Shown piece after piece: positions 47,316 to 51,471 of a DNA stretch of 51,471 bases. Position 1 is the stretch's first letter. Every line of letters begins with the position of its first letter. This DNA is from Nitrospira sp. CR1.2 (GTDB lineage: Bacteria > Nitrospirota > Nitrospiria > Nitrospirales > Nitrospiraceae), in contig WIAG01000025.1 of NCBI GenBank assembly GCA_014055495.1, positions 1-51,471 of the forward strand. Reading direction: 5' to 3'. A program made the position numbers and the translations under genes. Below the pieces are notes generated by a model that was given only the letters and a program-made list of their open reading frames with translations, was not told where the DNA came from and ran no database searches.

Positions 47316-48764
47316 TTAGAAGTACGTGGCTGCTTGGATCAGGAACCCGTTTCCATTCATCGGGCTGCCGGAGGTGCCGAGGTCCCCGGCGTTAACCAGT
47401 CCCTTGGCGTCTTTCTGAGTGTTGAATTGCCAGTCGAATTTGATCACCGTGTCTTCGATCGGCCGGAAATTGAGACCGAGCGTCAAGCGCTCAAGCTTAC
47501 GCTGGCCTCCCAGCGCATTCTGCTTGGTGCGATCGTCGGTGTCCGTGTTGACCTGCTCCCACCTGACAACTGCTGTAAAGGTGGATGCGTCGGTGAAATG
47601 GCTGGGTGCCCATTTCTTGAGGAACTCCGGCATAAAGTGATAATTCCCCTGCACGTAGTACCCTTGCATACCGGCCGGTCCGATGGCGCGGTTGGCCACG
47701 CCCGTCGCATTGTTGTTGCTGATTCTGGTCCATGCCGACTCGCCGATGATTTCAAAGGGACCTTTTTGGAGCGTCCAGTCTAATGCAAACATATCGATGT
47801 AGCCTGCGCCCACGGCTCCGGCTGCCGGCTTGTATGCTCCATGGTAGCCGGAGCCCGCGATTTCAATGCCTAACATCGGGCTGAATGCGACACGGCCCAC
47901 GACGGCCTTGTTGTCATCGCGATCCCGGGAGACACTGCCGCGTGCGCTACGCACTCCAAGATCCGTGATTCCCCCGGCCGTCTGGCTCATGCCATTGACG
48001 GCATAGACTTCGTAGTCTAACTTCGACCGTGAGGAGGGATACAAGGTTCCGTAAATACCGGCGCCTGCCTCAAACCAGGTGCTGGGAATGACGATCCGGG
48101 ATACCATGGGTCGATCAACAAGATCGTTAAGCGGGGAGTCGTGCAGCAAGTTAAACTTTCCGACCGGCATCAGCAGAATGCCGGCGCGGAGGTTGATGGA
48201 TTCATCGATTAAATAGTCCAGTTGGGCGAATTCGATCTGCATGGATCCATCGCCGCTCTGCGGAGCATTTTGGCCGCCGCGTTCGATCTCGATTTCAGTG
48301 GCAAACTTGATATGGTCGGTAATGTCTGCATAAATAAACGGCACCAGCCGTTGCTGGCCGAACGAATTCCGGCTGGGGTTGTCCAGGTTCTGCCGAGACA
48401 ATGAGTTGTACATCACATCGGCGTATCCACCGACCGTTGCCTTCGGAGCACTCAAGAAGGGTTTTGCATACAGAAGTTTGCCGGATCCGGTTGATCCGAA
48501 CCCCAACGGAATCTTTTCTTCGCCCGGACGGCCTACGCGAATATCGGTCATGGGGCCGGTCGCGACCGGGTATTGTGGGGCTGAGCCAGGTTCGGCTTGG
48601 CCCTGCTGCATGCCGCCTTCATGCCGTTCGTGTTCTTTCAATCGTTTCTCGACCGCTTCATCAACGAGTTTCTTGATGTCCTCCGGGGTCATGTTTTCCG
48701 CCAAAGCCGGCAGTGCCGGTAAACTGGCTAGCACGAGAGCCCCGAGGATTGCCCGGATCTTCAT
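47316..48764 (-). CDS. Outer-membrane porin with N-terminal coiled segment
   Basis: 482 residues from ATG 48764 with GGAGG six bases upstream; the frame runs back to 48902 without a better start. Signal peptide ends at ALA22. A charged helix follows (TPEDIKKLVDEAVEKRLKEHE), then a beta-barrel rich in alternating aromatic strands from about residue 95 (ATVGGYADVMYN) to the C-terminal Phe (QAATYF), the outer-membrane sorting signal. It resembles phosphate-selective/OprP-like or related porins; substrate unknown. Cotranscribed with the FMN genes unless the hairpin downstream ends transcription. Confidence 0.88.
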   Translation of the reverse strand: MKIRAILGALVLASLPALPALAENMTPEDIKKLVDEAVEKRLKEHERHEGGMQQGQAEPGSAPQYPVATGPMTDIRVGRPGEEKIPLGFGSTGSGKLLYAKPFLSAPKATVGGYADVMYNSLSRQNLDNPSRNSFGQQRLVPFIYADITDHIKFATEIEIERGGQNAPQSGDGSMQIEFAQLDYLIDESINLRAGILLMPVGKFNLLHDSPLNDLVDRPMVSRIVIPSTWFEAGAGIYGTLYPSSRSKLDYEVYAVNGMSQTAGGITDLGVRSARGSVSRDRDDNKAVVGRVAFSPMLGIEIAGSGYHGAYKPAAGAVGAGYIDMFALDWTLQKGPFEIIGESAWTRISNNNATGVANRAIGPAGMQGYYVQGNYHFMPEFLKKWAPSHFTDASTFTAVVRWEQVNTDTDDRTKQNALGGQRKLERLTLGLNFRPIEDTVIKFDWQFNTQKDAKGLVNAGDLGTSGSPMNGNGFLIQAATYF

Positions 48765-48898
48765 GGCTATCCTCCATCCGCGAGTAAGGTTGTGGTTGGA
48801 CTCGGGACTCAAAGGTCTCTGGTCTACGGGGAAAACAGGTGAATATGATTGATTGACTGGAGCGGGGCTGGTTGCGAGGCCTCCTTTCATATCTCGAA

Positions 48899-49078
48899 TC
48901 ATGCTGTGGCGGTCCCCCAGCCTTCGATTGAGGTGAATGGGATGACGACGATACGTTTACAGCGTTTGCACTTGAGCTCAAGACCTTGTCTGCGGACTTT
49001 CGCAATGAGTTGACCGCATTCGCAACGGGTCTCACTGTCTTGGCAGCATGGCCTCGCGAGGTCATTGTGTACAGGCAT
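48899..49078 (-). CDS. Com-like small zinc-finger protein
   Basis: A 59-residue gene, ATG 49078 to TGA 48899. The protein has Cys19-x-Cys21 (TRCECGQLIAKV) and Cys37-x-x-Cys40 (LELKCKRCKRIVVIP), the layout of the Com family, named for the phage Mu translational activator that binds mom mRNA. Here it is not in a prophage. It is the first gene after the divergent promoter and precedes the porin by 134 bases. The ribosome-binding site is weak. A role as zinc-dependent nucleic-acid-binding regulator is inference. Confidence 0.75.
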   Translation of the reverse strand: MPVHNDLARPCCQDSETRCECGQLIAKVRRQGLELKCKRCKRIVVIPFTSIEGWGTATA

Positions 49079-49102
49079 AGCGACTGTCCGAGTTGGTGTA
49101 AT

Positions 49103-49144
49103 TGAGAACGATTATTAATATTCCAATCGATGTCGGATTGTCAA
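49103..49144 (-). promoter_or_regulatory. Divergent promoter with Fur-like box
   Basis: On the minus strand a consensus TTGACA (49139-49144), 18-base spacer and TATTAA (49115-49120) point toward the Com-like gene. Overlapping the -10 and start site is TGAGAAC-G-ATTATTA (49103-49117), 11-12 of 14 matches to the 7-1-7 Fur consensus. A weaker plus-strand promoter (TTGGTG 49093, TAATAT 49116) toward apbE would overlap the same box. Repression by iron-loaded Fur is predicted. Confidence 0.6.
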
Positions 49145-49245
49145 GTCTGCCGTTTGTGCTTCACACGTGGGACAACGTATTTGCAATTTGCAGAGCGGCT
49201 GGAGAATATGGCGCTCTGTTGCCGTTATGCCTGAGGAGGAGCCTA

Positions 49246-50346
49246 ATGAATCGACCTGGGCCCGTCACAGCCTTTGAAGCATCTGCCTCGACCAATCTTG
49301 AACGTTCGCCCCTTGCGCCGATCTGGTCGGTCATGGCCATGGTCGTTCTCTCCTGCCAACTTCTCATCTTCACTGGTTGTGCCGGGACGCAGCGCAGTTC
49401 CTCTTCGGTGGTCGTGAAAAGAACGCAGATGCAGATGGGAACGTTGGTGACGATCACGTCGGTGGCACCAGATCGCCAGATGGCCCAGGCTGCGGCATCG
49501 GCAGGATTTCAGGAAATCCACCGCTTGGAAAAATTGTTGAGTACCTGGATTGCGGATAGTGAACTTTCGCGTGTGAATGCCGCAGCCGGAGCCGAAGCTG
49601 TGACGGTGAGCCCTGAGACGATGCAGGTGTTGAAAGATTCGGAGAAGATTGCCAGACTGACGGACGGAGGGTTCAATATTCTCGTCGGTCCTGCTGTGGA
49701 TGCGTGGAGTGTGCTTGATCGCCAGGAGGTTCCGTCCGAGGCACACTTGGCCGGGCTTCGCCCTCTTACCGACCGTCGTGGACTGTCTCTCGATGAGGAG
49801 CGAGGAGCGGTCAAACTCGCCAAGGCCGGTATGCGGGTCGACGTAGGGGGGATCGGGAAAGGGTATGCCGCCGACATGGCCGTAGGGGCGATGAGACAGG
49901 CAGGTGCCACTGCGGGAGTCGTGGCCTTATCCGGTGATATCAGGACCTTCGGGCTGCTTCCCGACGGACGAACGTTCCCATTCGGTATCCGGCACCCACG
50001 GCGGGAAGGGACCGTGCTGGCGTTGATTGACCTCCAGAACGAGGCTATTTCAACTGCTGGTGACTACGAGCGATATTTTGAGCGAGACGGGGTGCGGTAC
50101 CACCATATTCTGGACCCAGCGACCCTGCAGCCGGCACGGGACTGCCAAAGCGTGACTGTCGTGGCGCCTGACGGAGTCACGGCAGACGGATTGGATACAG
50201 GCATTTTTGTCATGGGGCGGGCGCGTGGTATGGCGCTGGTCGAGCAGATGCCCGGCGTTGGAGCCGTCATCGTGGATCAGGATGGAAAGGTCTGGGTCTC
50301 GTCCTCTCTTCGTGGGCGGGTGAGGATGAACGATGGGAGCAAATAA
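49246..50346 (+). CDS. apbE: FAD:protein FMN transferase ApbE (lipoprotein)
   Basis: Attaches FMN covalently to Thr/Ser of exported FMN_bind proteins. 366 residues from ATG 49246 with GAGGAGG upstream; an earlier frame start at 49102 would overlap the operator. A rather long cytosolic lead precedes the hydrophobic stretch and lipobox FTGC. The catalytic part shows MGTLVTI, LSTWIADSELSRVN, the GGFNILVGP region, RVDVGGIGKGYAAD, ALSGDIRTFG and the Mg/FAD motif HHILDPATLQPA. Its likely client is the FMN-binding protein encoded divergently. Confidence 0.95.
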   Translation: MNRPGPVTAFEASASTNLERSPLAPIWSVMAMVVLSCQLLIFTGCAGTQRSSSSVVVKRTQMQMGTLVTITSVAPDRQMAQAAASAGFQEIHRLEKLLSTWIADSELSRVNAAAGAEAVTVSPETMQVLKDSEKIARLTDGGFNILVGPAVDAWSVLDRQEVPSEAHLAGLRPLTDRRGLSLDEERGAVKLAKAGMRVDVGGIGKGYAADMAVGAMRQAGATAGVVALSGDIRTFGLLPDGRTFPFGIRHPRREGTVLALIDLQNEAISTAGDYERYFERDGVRYHHILDPATLQPARDCQSVTVVAPDGVTADGLDTGIFVMGRARGMALVEQMPGVGAVIVDQDGKVWVSSSLRGRVRMNDGSK

Positions 50347-50347
50347 C

Positions 50348-50701
50348 GTGAATCAGCGCAGACAGCCCGGAGAGAGTGGACACCCTGGCCGGCGCATCAA
50401 CGGTACGCTCATAGGAGTCGTGATAGGTCTCCTGGCATTGGGTGCATGCGCCGGTCGTCCCCCGTATTTCCAGGATGCGGTCAACGAGGCGACTCAGGAC
50501 ATGGTGGGGAAACGATATGGGGCGCCGCACAACAGACAGTCAGCTTCGGACGGAGGCGAAATCTGGACGTATTTTGAGCGAGGCAGCGGGACGGCAGGGT
50601 TCGGTGGCCACGTCCGGGGAGGCAGCTGTCGGTCCTATGTCCTGACTTTCGATCAACGGGCCGTGTTGCGACAGTGGGCGCAGCAACCCTGTCAGGGATA
50701 A
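50348..50701 (+). CDS. Small predicted lipoprotein after apbE
   Basis: 117 residues from GTG 50348 (GGGAG eight bases upstream); ATG 50333 inside apbE would add five. Hydrophobic segment 20-34 with lipobox LGAC. The mature domain of about 80 residues contains MVGKRYGAPHNRQSASDGG and a GEIWTYF strand followed by a glycine-rich turn and two cysteines, similar in pattern to SmpA/BamE-like lipoproteins. Function unknown. It ends ten bases before the convergent tonB stop. Confidence 0.8.
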   Translation: MNQRRQPGESGHPGRRINGTLIGVVIGLLALGACAGRPPYFQDAVNEATQDMVGKRYGAPHNRQSASDGGEIWTYFERGSGTAGFGGHVRGGSCRSYVLTFDQRAVLRQWAQQPCQG

Positions 50702-50711
50702 CGTCTCCCTG

Positions 50712-51471
50712 TTACCTATCGAGGTAATATCCGAGAGGAATCTGAAGTGTCACCGACGGTTTCTCCAGCGGCTGGGTCATCAGGATGGGTGACGATAGTT
50801 GCATCGTCTCGAGTGCCGCCTGGTCGAGAATGTCATGCCCGGAACTTTTCGCGATTGTGGCAGAGACGATCCGGCCGTCTTCCTGCACCACAATACGTAC
50901 GAGTACCCGGCCTTCCAAATGTTTGACCCGCGCTTCCGCCGGATAGTGTTTGAGCGACTCAATCCGAGGCAGAAGCGACGCGGCAAGCCATCCATAGTCA
51001 GGTTTTCTCGCGACAGCGGCATTGGGTGTCGAGGGCGCGAGTGCTGCTGTGTGCGTCGGAGGGGCGACGCTGTCAGGGGCTTGTTCTCTGGCGGCGGATG
51101 CGAAGGAAGGGGCCTGCGTGGGAAGGGTGTCCGGTAACGGCGGTGCGGCTACTGCCCGTTCGGGAGCAAAGGGAGACTCAACAATGGCTTGGGGCGCTGG
51201 GGCAGGATGCGGCAATTCCGTCGTCGCCGGTTCCGGCAGCGATGGAGGTGAAGGCGTGACCGCTTCCGCTGTTGGCTGGACCTGCAGGATTGTCGGCGGA
51301 GGCGGCGGCTCCGCACTCTGAGGTTTCACCGGACCTGGGATGGGCGTGGATGCCACTGCACGAGGACTTAAAGACTGAGTCGGGGCAGGGCGTGCCGGTG
51401 CCACAGGAACAGTCCGTTGAGGGGGGGTAGTGGTTGAGTGCGCCACGGCCGATTCGTGTGATAGGGTGGAC
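50712..51471 (-). CDS. tonB: TonB energy transducer, 5'-truncated by window edge
   Basis: The frame is open to the window edge, so the N-terminal membrane anchor is outside. What is seen: a proline/alanine-rich periplasmic spacer of about 150 residues, then a C-terminal TonB domain (YPAEARVKHLEGRVLVRIVV, DGRIVSATIAKSSGHDILDQ, AALETMQ). It transmits proton-motive force to outer-membrane siderophore or cobalamin receptors. The GTG at 51446 is probably internal. Its position near the Fur-like box and the FMN genes supports an iron theme. Confidence 0.9.
   Translation of the reverse strand, partial: STLSHESAVAHSTTTPPQRTVPVAPARPAPTQSLSPRAVASTPIPGPVKPQSAEPPPPPTILQVQPTAEAVTPSPPSLPEPATTELPHPAPAPQAIVESPFAPERAVAAPPLPDTLPTQAPSFASAAREQAPDSVAPPTHTAALAPSTPNAAVARKPDYGWLAASLLPRIESLKHYPAEARVKHLEGRVLVRIVVQEDGRIVSATIAKSSGHDILDQAALETMQLSSPILMTQPLEKPSVTLQIPLGYYLDR

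Noticed and set aside
46812-47783. 323-codon plus-strand frame opposite porin and lipoprotein
   Set aside because: Crosses two minus-strand genes and the 40-base hairpin; no domain or signal recognised.

Overview
The window looks like a chromosomal segment of a Nitrospira-type bacterium (phylum Nitrospirota). That is an inference from moderately high GC content, the gene families present and the gene neighbourhoods; no 16S gene is present. There are no insertion sequences, phage genes or CRISPR arrays. About 42.6 kb is dense housekeeping DNA, followed by about 9 kb of accessory-looking DNA at the right end.

Positions 1-9618, all on the plus strand: the end of prfA, prmC, murA, then a histidine operon hisG-hisD-hisB-hisH-(lipoprotein)-hisA-hisF-hisIE and a HIT-family gene. 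hisC is absent here. An unrelated lipoprotein gene is coupled between hisH and hisA. Positions 9636-16956: a promoter and the dnaG-rpoD pair, a tRNA with anticodon CAU (probably Ile2), a coiled-coil/zinc-ribbon gene, a short RNase HIII gene, an M48 protease lipoprotein, and rnpB with a near-consensus promoter. A glutaredoxin-like gene on the other strand overlaps the 3' end of rnpB.

Positions 17021-30431: the branched-chain amino acid and phospholipid supercluster ilvB-ilvN-ilvC-psd-pssA, a leucine T-box riboswitch, leuA, a cupin gene, leuB, an NHL beta-propeller gene, asd, a DUF2905 gene, a SpoIID-like gene and queA. Positions 30424-42620: a SurA-N chaperone-like protein, an RDD protein, the rod-shape operon mreB-mreC-mreD-mrdA-rodA, then rng, dprA and topA.

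Positions 42621-51471: two tandem bacterioferritins whose heme and ferroxidase residues are divided between them; an AraC regulator and an HD-GYP protein; and a minus-strand set made of a Com-like zinc-finger protein, an outer-membrane porin, a lipoprotein, an exported FMN-binding protein and a four-helix membrane protein. Divergent from this set are apbE (the FMN transferase that loads FMN-binding domains) and a small lipoprotein, and then a truncated tonB on the minus strand. A Fur-like box lies in the divergent control region and another lies upstream of the bacterioferritins. I read the right end as an iron-responsive, flavin-based envelope redox module. It is the best candidate in the window for an uncharacterised system. 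Its parts are visible in the sequence; its function is inference.
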